Source: Verrucomicrobiota bacterium (lineage in GTDB: Bacteria; Chlamydiota; Chlamydiia; Chlamydiales; SM23-39). From it: a DNA stretch of 64,000 bases. A model generated the notes under the pieces. The model saw only the letters and a list, made by a program, of their open reading frames with translations. It had not been told where the DNA came from and searched no databases. The position numbers were made by a program, and so were the translations under genes. The DNA is taken from NCBI GenBank assembly GCA_018968815.1, contig JAGWZL010000006.1:16273-80272 (forward strand). Direction: 5' to 3'. Position 1 is the first letter of the stretch. Each line of letters starts with the position of its first letter. This document shows positions 8,438 through 17,142 of the stretch, in pieces.

Positions 8438-9344
8438 GGGAATGGATCTCGAGTCCCGGCGCAAACAGATTTGCATTATAGCTCGAGCGGACAAAAGGGC
8501 CGCAGTACATATGACGCACCCCTATTTTCAGCCCATATTCGGAGTACGCTTTAAATTGATCGGGATGGACAAACCCCTTCACCCTGAGTTTTTTGGCATC
8601 GGATTGCAAATATTGCCCAATCGTAATGATATCGCAGCCAGCTCGGGCCAAATCCTCAATCGTCTCTTTCACCTGCGCGTCTGTCTCCCCCAGACCTACC
8701 ATGAGCCCCGATTTCACGAAGACCGCTTGTCCCGATTCTTTGGCGGCTTTCAAGAGACTCAAGGTCCGATCGTATTCCGCCTTATGCCGCACCCGCGAAG
8801 AAAGAGATCGCACCGTTTCAATATTGTGGTTAAAGATCTCAGGCTTAGCCTCTAAAACAATGTAAAGCAGCTTTACATTGCCTCCAAAATCGGAAGTGAG
8901 CACTTCGACTGTGGTGTGTTGATTTTCTTTGCGAATGGCCCGAATGATGGCGGCGATATGTCCAGCTCCTTGGTCGGGTAGGTCGTCTCTGGCCACCATG
9001 GTAATCACGGCGTGCTTCAGCCCCAATTCGCGTACGGAGAGGGCGATCCTCTCGGGCTCATCGGCTTCAGGCGCCTTGGGCGTTTTGCTGAAATCGATGC
9101 TGCAGAATCCGCAATTGCGGGTGCACTCTTTGCCGAGCGCTAAAAATGTGGCGGTGCTTTTGGTAAAACACTCGAGCCGGTTGGGGCATTTTGCCTCTTC
9201 GCACACTGTGTTCAGGCGGTATTTTTCAACGATTGCATGGGTTTTGAAAATGGCTGCGCCCCGCGGCAGGTTGCGGTGGAGCCAAGAGGGGAATCGTCCC
9301 CCTTTTTCTTCGGGGTTTTCGGGCAAAATATTGAGTTTGCTCAT
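8433..9344 (-). CDS. lipA: Lipoyl synthase
   Basis: A 303-aa radical-SAM enzyme inserting two sulfurs into octanoyl groups on lipoate-dependent enzymes. Both cluster motifs are present: the auxiliary cluster CEEAKCPNRLEC and the radical-SAM CTRNCGFCSIDF. VEVLTSDFGGN and FNHNIETV are family hallmarks. It overlaps lpdA by 4 bp; the same lpdA-lipA pairing exists in C. trachomatis, and lipoate is the cofactor of the complexes LpdA serves. A 21-bp palindrome (8859-8879) encodes NVKLLYI within the fold. The stop codon is supplied by the end of repeat element D. Confidence 0.95.
   Translation of the reverse strand: MSKLNILPENPEEKGGRFPSWLHRNLPRGAAIFKTHAIVEKYRLNTVCEEAKCPNRLECFTKSTATFLALGKECTRNCGFCSIDFSKTPKAPEADEPERIALSVRELGLKHAVITMVARDDLPDQGAGHIAAIIRAIRKENQHTTVEVLTSDFGGNVKLLYIVLEAKPEIFNHNIETVRSLSSRVRHKAEYDRTLSLLKAAKESGQAVFVKSGLMVGLGETDAQVKETIEDLARAGCDIITIGQYLQSDAKKLRVKGFVHPDQFKAYSEYGLKIGVRHMYCGPFVRSSYNANLFAPGLEIHSH
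8859..8879. repeat. 21-bp palindrome P21, copy 2 (inside lipA)
   Basis: Same 10-bp arms as copy 1, with A at the centre (8869) on the plus strand. It is read on the minus strand as NVKLLYI, the same phase as in pepP, between the conserved DFGGN and the EAKPEIFNHN motif. Confidence 0.9.
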
Positions 9345-10744
9345 TTCTTCGCCTTAGGGGGGAAGTTGATCGGTGTTTCTTTGGCGATCAGCGCCGCCTC
9401 ATGCCAGCTTTCGGCAAGGGTGGGGTGGGCGTGGATCGTCTCTGTGACAGAATCTAACGTGAGTTCATTTTGAATAGCAAGAGCCATTTCACCGATGAGG
9501 TTCGACGCCTCATGCCCAATCACCACAGCTCCCAGGATCTGGCCTGTTTTGCGTTCGGAAATGACCTGCGCAAATCCTTCTGTGTCCATGGAAGCTTGGG
9601 CTTTGCCGAGCGCCATGAAAGGAAAAGATCCGCTGGTCGCATCGAGACCTGCTTTTTGTGCCTGCTCGAGTGTCATGCCAACGGTGGCGATCTCAGGCGA
9701 GGTGAACACGACGGCGGGCACCGCTTCATAGTGCATGGAGGTTTCGAGACCGCTCGCGCAATCTGCTGCGACAACGCCTTGATGCGATGCGACATGGGCG
9801 AGCATCCATTTTCCGGTCACATCTCCAATGGCAAAAATGCCTTTCACCTCTGTCTCCATATGCTCATCGGTTTCTAAAACGCCCCGCTCGGTTGTTTTGA
9901 GACCCGCTTTTTCCAGGGCGAGTCCTTCGGTATACACTTTGCGTCCAATGGACACGAGAGCATAATCTGCGTCGAGGGTTTTCCCTCCTTCTAAAGTGAT
10001 CTGGACCTGATGTCCTTGGTTCTGGATTTGCACCACTTTCACATTGGTGAGGATGTCAATGCCTTTTGAGGTGAATGTTTTGGTCATGAACTGAGCAATT
10101 TGTGTGCCTTGGGCGGTCAAAATCGTGGGCAAGGCTTCCAGAATCGTCACTTTTGTCCCGAGTTCTGCGAAGAGAGAGGCGAATTCGCAGCCGATGTAGC
10201 CGCCGCCGACAATCGCCAGCCGTTTGGGCGCCTCGGTCAGTTCCAAAATGGAGGTCGAGTTCAAAATCCGTTTGTGATCGCAAGGGAAGGCTTTGACATC
10301 GGTGGGGATGGATCCGGTGGCGATGATGATGTTTTCCGCATCGATGAAGAGATTATCCTGTCCTTTGATTTTCAGGGTTTTTGGCGATTCGAATTGCGCT
10401 GTGCCGCGGTAGAGGGTGATGTGATTCGACTTGATGAGGCCTTCCAGACCTGTTCGAATTTTTGCAATCACTTGATCTTTGCGCCGTTTCATTTGATCAT
10501 AATGAAAAGAAATGGGGCCTGTGGTGATGCCGAAATCGGCAGCCCTTTTGACTTGATGCAAAACAGAGGCGTTGGAGAGGAGTGTTTTGGTTGGAATGCA
10601 TCCCACGTTGAGACAGCATCCTCCGAGCAGATCTTTTTCAATCAGCGCGACGCTCTTTCCTCTTTGCGCTGCGCGAATGGCTGCGACATAGCCGCCTGGC
10701 CCAGAGCCGATCACTGCGACATCATGCTTTTTTCTCTCAGTCAT
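9341..10744 (-). CDS. lpdA: Dihydrolipoyl dehydrogenase (E3)
   Basis: A 467-aa flavoprotein that reoxidises dihydrolipoyl groups of 2-oxoacid dehydrogenase complexes with NAD+. The sequence shows an FAD Rossmann motif (GSGPGGYVAAIRAAQRG), the redox-active disulfide GGCCLNVGCIPTK, an NAD-binding GGGYIGCEFASLFAELG, and the C-terminal catalytic dyad region (HAHPTLAESWHEAAL). Full length. It is upstream of and overlaps lipA, so the E3 subunit and the lipoyl synthase are made from one transcript. Confidence 0.95.
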   Translation of the reverse strand: MTERKKHDVAVIGSGPGGYVAAIRAAQRGKSVALIEKDLLGGCCLNVGCIPTKTLLSNASVLHQVKRAADFGITTGPISFHYDQMKRRKDQVIAKIRTGLEGLIKSNHITLYRGTAQFESPKTLKIKGQDNLFIDAENIIIATGSIPTDVKAFPCDHKRILNSTSILELTEAPKRLAIVGGGYIGCEFASLFAELGTKVTILEALPTILTAQGTQIAQFMTKTFTSKGIDILTNVKVVQIQNQGHQVQITLEGGKTLDADYALVSIGRKVYTEGLALEKAGLKTTERGVLETDEHMETEVKGIFAIGDVTGKWMLAHVASHQGVVAADCASGLETSMHYEAVPAVVFTSPEIATVGMTLEQAQKAGLDATSGSFPFMALGKAQASMDTEGFAQVISERKTGQILGAVVIGHEASNLIGEMALAIQNELTLDSVTETIHAHPTLAESWHEAALIAKETPINFPPKAKK

Positions 10745-10819
10745 ATCCCTCCCTTGAAAATACCGATTATAAGAAAAAGCTCCGTTTCCTTATACTCTGT
10801 TTTTAGCAAGGTTGTTTTT

Positions 10820-11263
10820 GTGAAGGCCAAGAAGCGTCAAAAAATGTGTTATAACTGCGAGGGAGAGGTCGATCTGGACGTGATCGTGTGCCCTTATTGC
10901 GCAGCCGATTTAAGAGAAGAGAAACCGGAGCAGCAGGCTCCGCATTTTAACCGAGCAGCAGCTATGAAAAATATGGATACCCAACAATCGCTTTACCCTT
11001 CCCAATCTCCCAGGATGCCAAGGCATGAGGAGGAGAGTGTGGAACAGACTGTTGTGCAAGCGGAGGAAGAGCCTAGAGGTTCGTATGGGCCCGTTCTGCT
11101 TTTGACGCTGGGCGCGCAGCTCCTCATTTTGGGGCTGTTTATGCTGCTTTTTTCTTCGAAAGGGCTGCTTGTGCTCAAATGGGATGCTCGGTTTTGGTAT
11201 TTTTACGTTTTGGCCTCGGTCCCTCTGTTTGTCTTCGGGATGAAATCGCTCAATAAGTTGTAA
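10820..11263 (+). CDS. Zinc-ribbon membrane protein
   Basis: About 147 aa. An N-terminal zinc ribbon (CYNCEGEVDLDVIVCPYCAADL, two CxxC pairs) is followed by a low-complexity acidic/Gln linker (about residues 35-90) and two membrane helices near the C-terminus (LLLTLGAQLLILGLFMLLF and FWYFYVLASVPLFVFGM). I start at GTG 10820 (AAGG 8 bases upstream); ATG 10844 is an alternative. The much longer open frame reaching back to 10100 is antisense to lpdA and is not real. Function unknown; zinc-ribbon/two-TM proteins of this layout occur in Chlamydiae. Confidence 0.68.
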   Translation: MKAKKRQKMCYNCEGEVDLDVIVCPYCAADLREEKPEQQAPHFNRAAAMKNMDTQQSLYPSQSPRMPRHEEESVEQTVVQAEEEPRGSYGPVLLLTLGAQLLILGLFMLLFSSKGLLVLKWDARFWYFYVLASVPLFVFGMKSLNKL

Positions 11264-11300
11264 GTGCCGCGCGGCGCAAAAACGCCCTGTTCTTTCCCGA

Positions 11301-12713
11301 TCAGAACAGCGGCCCAAAGAAAAAGTAAATCGCGTAGAGAATGATCGTAGGGATGAGTGCAGCCAAAAAGAGGCTGATGGGATGGATCCCTTTTTCAAAA
11401 TATTTTTTCAAGATCGAATAGCCGGCTGGATTGGGTGCGTTGGCGATCACCGACAGTCCGCCTCCTGCCACCACTCCGGTAAAGACTGCGTATTGAAAGG
11501 CCTTTCCCCAATCGGGGATGAGGGTGCTCAAATAAGAAATGGCTGTATTGTCGTTGAATCCTGTGAGGGCCATCGCGACTCCCATGACAGAGAGGGGGCT
11601 TAAGCCTTCCAAGAGTTTCGCCACCCACCAGCCTTGCAATCCGCCATGGATGATCAATCCAGCGAGGAAGAGGCCGACCATGAGGGGGCGGCCTAGGCGG
11701 ATGGGGTGTTGGTGGGGTCTTGTCGCTTGATGAAATCCGATGAAGAACAGGAACACGGCGATGAAAATGGCCGGATAGTGGGAAACGGAGACGATGAGCG
11801 CCATGAACAGCATATGGATGAATGTGATCCAGATCGGAATGGGCGTGTCGGTCGGCGGGTTTGTATGGGCAGAGTAGATATCGATCGCTTTGATCCGCAC
11901 ATTCATGTGGGCGAGCTCTTTTCTAAAATAGAGCCAGTAGAGGGTGTTGGAGAGGACGATTCCGCAAACGGCTTTCCATCCAAAGTTCAAAAACATATCC
12001 GACATGGTCCAATGCCAGCAGTGGGCCAAGATCAAGACAGCGGGGGAGGCGAAATCGGTGAGCACTCCGCCAATGGAGACATTCACGAAGAGCAGCCCCA
12101 AAGTGGCGTAGGCCAGTTTTTTGCTTGGGTGGTATTCATAGAACTTGTGAGCGAGCAGCAGAGCGCATACAGCCATCGCCGCAGCCTCTGTGATCAACGA
12201 TCCCAGAAGGGGGCCAAGCGTTAAGAGGACAAACCAAAAGGAGGAGAGGGAGGCCCCAAAACCTCGAGCGACCCAGTGAATGAGCTTTTCTGCAGCATGC
12301 ACGATGGGACGAGTGGAGGACATGCTCAAAATCACGACGACAAACAAGGTTTCGGTATAGTCGCGTGTATTGACATATTCGAGTCCAATGGTCCATCCGT
12401 AGAAGCCCCAAATGGTAAAAAAGAGAGGGATGGCCCAAAAGGCAAAAACCACTTCGACTTCCGAAAGGAAAAACAGCATGTGCACGAGAAAGCTGCGCTC
12501 TTCTCCTTGGAAACGGCTTTTTTGCTTCAACTCGAGCCTTTTGGCCCATGCATCCACTTTGTAGACGAAAAGAGTGTGGAAAATCGCTAAGACAAACAGG
12601 GCGAAGGCAATCGCATGAAAGCCCGAATATTGTAGCGACTCAATTTGAAGAACGATCGGGTCTTTGAGGCAGTCATACTTAGCGGGCTGTTTGAGGATTT
12701 CGGCCAGGATCAT
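11301..12713 (-). CDS. Putative Na+/H+ antiporter
   Basis: A 470-aa polytopic membrane protein with about 11-12 hydrophobic segments. Conserved patches such as FGASLSSFWFVLLTLGPLLGSLITEAAAM and ALTGFNDNTAISYL resemble the putative Na+/H+ antiporter family seen in Chlamydiae and related phyla; buried Asp/Asn in GFNDN suit cation binding. The start ATG at 12713 has AGAGG just upstream. It stands alone, convergent with the zinc-ribbon gene. Ion specificity is inferred from the family only. Confidence 0.75.
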   Translation of the reverse strand: MILAEILKQPAKYDCLKDPIVLQIESLQYSGFHAIAFALFVLAIFHTLFVYKVDAWAKRLELKQKSRFQGEERSFLVHMLFFLSEVEVVFAFWAIPLFFTIWGFYGWTIGLEYVNTRDYTETLFVVVILSMSSTRPIVHAAEKLIHWVARGFGASLSSFWFVLLTLGPLLGSLITEAAAMAVCALLLAHKFYEYHPSKKLAYATLGLLFVNVSIGGVLTDFASPAVLILAHCWHWTMSDMFLNFGWKAVCGIVLSNTLYWLYFRKELAHMNVRIKAIDIYSAHTNPPTDTPIPIWITFIHMLFMALIVSVSHYPAIFIAVFLFFIGFHQATRPHQHPIRLGRPLMVGLFLAGLIIHGGLQGWWVAKLLEGLSPLSVMGVAMALTGFNDNTAISYLSTLIPDWGKAFQYAVFTGVVAGGGLSVIANAPNPAGYSILKKYFEKGIHPISLFLAALIPTIILYAIYFFFGPLF

Positions 12714-12754
12714 GATCCTCTTATTACCGGATCATGCCATTTTTAGACAGTCTC

Positions 12755-13297
12755 TTAGTATTTTTTAATGACTTGGCCGCCTGTGACGGGGCCGAGAACT
12801 TGAGAGCCTGGGAAAATGAGGACCTCTCCCTTGCCAGACTCAAAATGGATCGCGCCATCCACGATGGTGCCGCCTCTCAATTCCACGGTTTGTTTGCCTT
12901 TATAGGCGCCATCTTTTTTGATTGTGAGATTAGATAATTGACTATTCGTCAGCACAGCTTTTTGGCTTAAAATGGTGAGATGTTCTTGAATCTTGCTCCG
13001 CGTCGCTTGAAATGAGCCCATGATATAGCCACCCTGTTTAATGGTGGTCCCGGTCAAGTTCACTTCCCCAATCACATCGATGCTGCCAATATGCCCATTT
13101 TGTGCAATTAAGCTGCCAATGACATGCACTTCTTTGTCCACTGTGGTGCCATTCAATTTAATCAGGCCAGCGCCATCGATCGCTTCGATCGTTTCTTTGC
13201 CAAAGTTAGAGCCGGCCGGCGCCTTCACTGGGTCGGCAAACAGGCTGAGCGCTAAGCTCATGGCAATCAGACCTAAAATAACAGTTCTCCACTTCAC
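12755..13297 (-). CDS. Exported bactofilin-like beta-helix protein
   Basis: A 180-aa protein with a clear signal peptide (MKWRTVILGLIAMSLALSLFA). The rest is a run of short strands with turns (IDGAGLIKLNGTTVDKEVHVIGSLIAQNGHIGSIDVIGEV...), like the right-handed beta-helix of bactofilins, but bactofilins are normally cytosolic. It starts with GTG at 13297, and its GGAGG ribosome site is formed by the last codons of secA, whose stop is 1 bp before the start. Translation is therefore coupled to secA. C. trachomatis has an uncharacterised gene next to secA as well. A periplasmic structural role is inferred. Confidence 0.7.
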   Translation of the reverse strand: MKWRTVILGLIAMSLALSLFADPVKAPAGSNFGKETIEAIDGAGLIKLNGTTVDKEVHVIGSLIAQNGHIGSIDVIGEVNLTGTTIKQGGYIMGSFQATRSKIQEHLTILSQKAVLTNSQLSNLTIKKDGAYKGKQTVELRGGTIVDGAIHFESGKGEVLIFPGSQVLGPVTGGQVIKKY

Positions 13298-13298
13298 C

Positions 13299-16100
13299 CT
13301 ATCCTCCGATTACTTGAGTGCGCTTTCTGCGGGCAGCCGGTTCAGGCGGCTGTTGCGGCATCATCTCAAAGCGGAATAGATCACGCGCAATTTCTTCTCT
13401 TAAGCGAATCGAAAATCTCTCAAAAAGAGCAAACGATTCATGTTTGAATTCGAGGAGAGGATCTTTCTGCCCCACTGTCCGCATATGTACATCGGATCTC
13501 AAATGATCGATATGGAGCAAATGCTCTTGCCACAGCTGATCGATCTTGCGAATCATGAGATTGCGGACCACTTCATTCAAGACGTTTTGCGTTTTTTGCG
13601 CCTCATTCAATTCGGGCCTGAAGGTGGACAGGAGTTGTCTTTGGTACACAATCTTTTGCTTAAAGCCAGACAGAATCTTTTCGAGGATCTCTTTCTCACT
13701 GGCGCCCTCTTCTAAAGCGACCGGAAACTGCGCGGCAAGCGCCTCTTTGTTCTGGATCAGATGCTGGGCGACCGCTTCAATGAGCTCTTCTGCAAGGGCA
13801 ACAGGCTGATTGGAAAAGAGCAGGTCGTTGCGGAAGGAGTACACCTCTTGCCTCTGCTTGTTCATCACATCATCGTACTCGAGCGTGTGTTTGCGGATCG
13901 TGTAGTTGCGCTGCTCAACCCGTTTTTGGGCGGTCTCAATCGACTTATTCAACACTTTCGCTGAAATCGGCTCCCCTTCAGGCGGCCTAAACCGTTGCAA
14001 AAGCGCTGTCATCCTGGGCGATGCAAACAGGCGCATCAGCGAATCTTCAAAGGAGACAAAGAATTTGGAGGAACCAGGATCTCCCAAACGGCCCGATCTG
14101 CCACGGAGCTGCCGATCGATCCGTCTTGAATGGTGGCGCGTTGTGCCAATCACATGCAGCCCGCCCAATTCCCGTACGCCCTCTTTCAGCTTAATGTCTG
14201 TCCCACGGCCTGCCATATTGGTGGCCAGGGTGATCTTCCCTTGTTTGCCCGCTTCAGCGATGATTTCCGCCTCATGAGCGTGGTTTTTCGCATTCAGAAT
14301 GGTGTGTTCGAGTTTATTTTGCTTCAAAATACGAGAGAGCTTTTCAGACACTTCCACCGATTCGGTGCCGATCAAAATCGGACGCCCTTTTCCGTGCACC
14401 TCTTTGATCTCTTTCAAGATCGCGATGTATTTTTCCCGCTCGGTCATGTAAATTTCATCGTCAAAATCCTTCCTCGCACAGTTGCGATAGGTGGGGATTT
14501 CAAGCACGTCCAGTTTGTAGATCTCTTTGAACTCATTGGCCTCGGTCATCGCCGTCCCAGTCATCCCGGCGAGCCGCTCATACATCCTGAAATAGTTTTG
14601 CAATGTGATCGTCGCATAGGTTTGCGTTTCCCCTTGAATGGCGACCTGTTCTTTCGCCTCAATCGCTTGGTGCAGACCATCGGAAAAGCGTCTGCCAGGC
14701 TGAGGCCTTCCTGTATTTTCATCGATGATGACAATTTTTCCTTCTTGGACGATGTAGTCAATGTCCTTTTCCATGAGCAAATGGGCGCGGAGCATCTGTC
14801 TGAGATTGTGCGCTCTTTCTTTCCGTTTCGCATCTTCTTCGCGCAGAGCCATTCTCTCTTGCATCTTCTCTGGTTCGGAGAGCGTCTTCTGGTCGATCAA
14901 GTGATATTCATGGCCGAGATCGAGCATCACAAAATCGTCAGCCCCTTTCCCTTCTCGCGCATCTCCCCAGCTGCGGATCCCCTTGTCGGTGAGCTCATAT
15001 TCGTTGTTTCTCTCATCGACGACAATGTACAGATCAGACAAAGTCTCAAACTTTTCTTCCTTGTTCGATTCGCCGAAAAAGTAGGTTTCCCATTTGTCGA
15101 TTTCAGCCCGGATGTCGGGATTTTCTTTCAGCCTTTTTAAAATCTTATTGCGCGGAGTCCCCTTACTGACGAGCCAAAGCTGCTTAAACGCCTCTTCTTT
15201 TTTTTGCTCTTCCGCGCGACTCCATTTTTTGGCGATTCCGTTCTCTTCTAACACTCCAAGCGTTTCTAGGACGCGCCGCGCGTCTGTCGCAATCCGGTTG
15301 CAATGGTCGCGCTGAATCCGAACGAGATGGGCCACGCCCTCTTTCAGCTCGTCATACATCTGACGGCTCTCACGCACAGGACCCGAAATGATGAGCGGCG
15401 TTCTTGCCTCATCGATTAAGATGGAATCGATCTCGTCGACCATCGCAAAATAGTACCCTCTTTGGACCTGCTCATTTTTGTGAGAAGCCATCGAGTTGTC
15501 GCGCAAATGGTCAAATCCAAATTCTGAGGCTGTTCCGTATACGATGTCGGCCGCATACACACTTTGCCGTTGGAAAGGGTGCACATCATTGGTCAAATAG
15601 GCAACGCTTAAGCCCAGCCTGCGAAAAATCGAGCCGATCCACTCGCAGTCCCGTTTCGCCAAATAGTCATTCACTGTCACCAGATGGACCGGTTTGCCCG
15701 TAATCGCATGCAAATACAGAGGCATGGAAGCGGTGAGCGTTTTTCCTTCCCCTGTCTGCATCTCGGCGATCGAGCCGTGATACATCGCAATCGCACCTAC
15801 GATCTGTACATCGTAGGGGATCATATCCCATTTTTGATCGTACCCAGAAACGTGGACGTCGGTGCCACACAGCCTGCGGCACACATTTTTGACTGCCCCA
15901 AAGGCCTCAGGTAACAGAGAATCGAGCGACTCTCCCTTGGCAAGTCTTTCTTTGAATTCCACTGTTTTCGCTTTTAATTCATCGTCGGAAAGACTCTGAT
16001 ATTCCTCCTCCCAAGCGTTGACTTGGGGCACCAGTTGCCAGTATTTTTTGAGAAGGCGGGACTGCTGCGTGCCAAACAGTTTTTTAATGAGACCAAACAT
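13299..16100 (-). CDS. secA: Preprotein translocase ATPase SecA
   Basis: A 933-aa motor that drives unfolded preproteins through SecYEG. Walker A is QTGEGKTL, Walker B is MVDEIDSILIDEARTPLIISG, and the second helicase domain shows TNMAGRGTDIKL and RGRSGRLGDPGSS. As in other Chlamydiae there is an extended insert in the first nucleotide-binding region (about residues 230-400). The C-terminus ends in basic RRKRTQ and lacks the usual Cys-rich zinc tail. I use ATG 16100 (MFGLIKKLFG, AGGA upstream) rather than 16154, which only adds an unconserved leader. Confidence 0.95.
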   Translation of the reverse strand: MFGLIKKLFGTQQSRLLKKYWQLVPQVNAWEEEYQSLSDDELKAKTVEFKERLAKGESLDSLLPEAFGAVKNVCRRLCGTDVHVSGYDQKWDMIPYDVQIVGAIAMYHGSIAEMQTGEGKTLTASMPLYLHAITGKPVHLVTVNDYLAKRDCEWIGSIFRRLGLSVAYLTNDVHPFQRQSVYAADIVYGTASEFGFDHLRDNSMASHKNEQVQRGYYFAMVDEIDSILIDEARTPLIISGPVRESRQMYDELKEGVAHLVRIQRDHCNRIATDARRVLETLGVLEENGIAKKWSRAEEQKKEEAFKQLWLVSKGTPRNKILKRLKENPDIRAEIDKWETYFFGESNKEEKFETLSDLYIVVDERNNEYELTDKGIRSWGDAREGKGADDFVMLDLGHEYHLIDQKTLSEPEKMQERMALREEDAKRKERAHNLRQMLRAHLLMEKDIDYIVQEGKIVIIDENTGRPQPGRRFSDGLHQAIEAKEQVAIQGETQTYATITLQNYFRMYERLAGMTGTAMTEANEFKEIYKLDVLEIPTYRNCARKDFDDEIYMTEREKYIAILKEIKEVHGKGRPILIGTESVEVSEKLSRILKQNKLEHTILNAKNHAHEAEIIAEAGKQGKITLATNMAGRGTDIKLKEGVRELGGLHVIGTTRHHSRRIDRQLRGRSGRLGDPGSSKFFVSFEDSLMRLFASPRMTALLQRFRPPEGEPISAKVLNKSIETAQKRVEQRNYTIRKHTLEYDDVMNKQRQEVYSFRNDLLFSNQPVALAEELIEAVAQHLIQNKEALAAQFPVALEEGASEKEILEKILSGFKQKIVYQRQLLSTFRPELNEAQKTQNVLNEVVRNLMIRKIDQLWQEHLLHIDHLRSDVHMRTVGQKDPLLEFKHESFALFERFSIRLREEIARDLFRFEMMPQQPPEPAARRKRTQVIGG

Positions 16101-16234
16101 GGGTTTCCTAAATCGCTTTGACAAAATTTTAGTGGGATTTGTCATTTCACACAAGGTGTAAAATTTTTCAATTAAGATTCAAAATTTCTATTCATTCTTG
16201 AAAAAATTTATTCATAGTCGTATTTTTAACCGCA

Positions 16235-17128
16235 ATGGAAATCCAGTATATTGAACGATCGACGGGTGCAAAGTGCGTGGAGAAGGTGTATGGCCATCGG
16301 GCGCTCTCTCTGCTGTATGGAGATGGCCTATTCAAAGGGTTATTTTCGGCGCTTTTTCTGCCCCTTTTTGCACACATTCCCTTGTTTTCGCGGGTGTATG
16401 GGTTTTTACAAAAGCGATCGCAGAGCGGCAAGAAAATTGCGCCCTTCATCCAAACCTATGGCATTGACGCGAGTGAATTTGCGTCGCATGATTTTCGCTC
16501 TTTCAACGATTTTTTTATTCGGAAGCTCAAGCCAGAGGCGAGGCCGATTGTGAAGGATCCGCGCGTCCTTGCGATGCCCGCTGATGGGAGATATTTGGTC
16601 TATCCCACCTTTGATCGATTTGTGATCAAGGGGCAAACCTTTTCGCTCTATGAATTTTTGCAGAGCAGGGCCGATTGCAGTCGGTATGCCGAGGGCTCGA
16701 TGGCTATCGTGAGATTATGCCCTTCCGATTATCATCGGTTTCATTTTCCCTGCGATGGGGTGCCGACCAAAGCGAGGCTGATCAACGGATCTCTCTTTTC
16801 GGTCAATCCGATGGCGCTGCGCAAACGGCTCTCCATTTTAGCTGAGAATAAACGGATGATCACGGAGATCGATACAGACCATTTTGGAACGATGCTCTAC
16901 ATCGAAATTGGCGCGACGGCAGTGGGAACCATTCGGCAAACATTCCTTCCGGCGCGCAAAGTGAAAAAGGGCGAGGAAAAGGGCTATTTTGAGTTTGGCG
17001 GCTCTTGCATTGTTTTGCTTTTTGAGAAGCATCGTATCGTCTTTGACGCCGATCTCTTGCGCAATACAGAACAGGGCCTTGAGACACGGGCCAATTTTGG
17101 CGAATCCCTCGGCACCGCTCAAATGTAA
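16235..17128 (+). CDS. psd: Phosphatidylserine decarboxylase proenzyme
   Basis: A 297-aa enzyme converting phosphatidylserine to phosphatidylethanolamine. The conserved blocks SFNDFFIRKLKPEARPI, MPADGRYLVYP, YHRFHFPCDG, NGSLFSVNPMALRK and IGATAVGTI are present. The autocleavage site is FGGSCIVLLF; Ser257 would become the pyruvoyl group. This GGS form is typical of the long Psd type found in Chlamydia. The gene starts in the AT-rich gap shared with divergent secA. Its stop (TAA 17126-17128) lies inside palindrome P21 copy 3, which also holds the stop of the convergent PAP2 gene. Confidence 0.93.
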   Translation: MEIQYIERSTGAKCVEKVYGHRALSLLYGDGLFKGLFSALFLPLFAHIPLFSRVYGFLQKRSQSGKKIAPFIQTYGIDASEFASHDFRSFNDFFIRKLKPEARPIVKDPRVLAMPADGRYLVYPTFDRFVIKGQTFSLYEFLQSRADCSRYAEGSMAIVRLCPSDYHRFHFPCDGVPTKARLINGSLFSVNPMALRKRLSILAENKRMITEIDTDHFGTMLYIEIGATAVGTIRQTFLPARKVKKGEEKGYFEFGGSCIVLLFEKHRIVFDADLLRNTEQGLETRANFGESLGTAQM

Positions 17129-17142
17129 AGCAGCTTTACATT
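17122..17142. repeat. 21-bp palindrome P21, copy 3 (between convergent psd and PAP2)
   Basis: Arms AATGTAAAGC and GCTTTACATT around A at 17132. Because ATGTAA occurs on each strand, the copy gives both convergent genes an ending Met-stop (psd TAA 17126-17128; PAP2 TAA 17138-17136). Only 7 bases separate the two stops. Confidence 0.92.

Noticed and set aside
10100-10819. Long 5' part of a 387-aa open frame ending at 11263
   Set aside because: Antisense to lpdA; only the last ~147 codons (zinc ribbon and two membrane helices) make biological sense.
14130-15140. 336-aa open frame on the plus strand opposite secA
   Set aside because: It is antisense to a perfectly conserved secA and has no start site or family features; a codon-bias shadow.
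17122-17142. Palindrome P21 as an ordinary bidirectional terminator
   Set aside because: It also occurs inside two coding sequences, its arms are AT-rich with a one-base centre, and only one side of copy 3 has a T-rich run.
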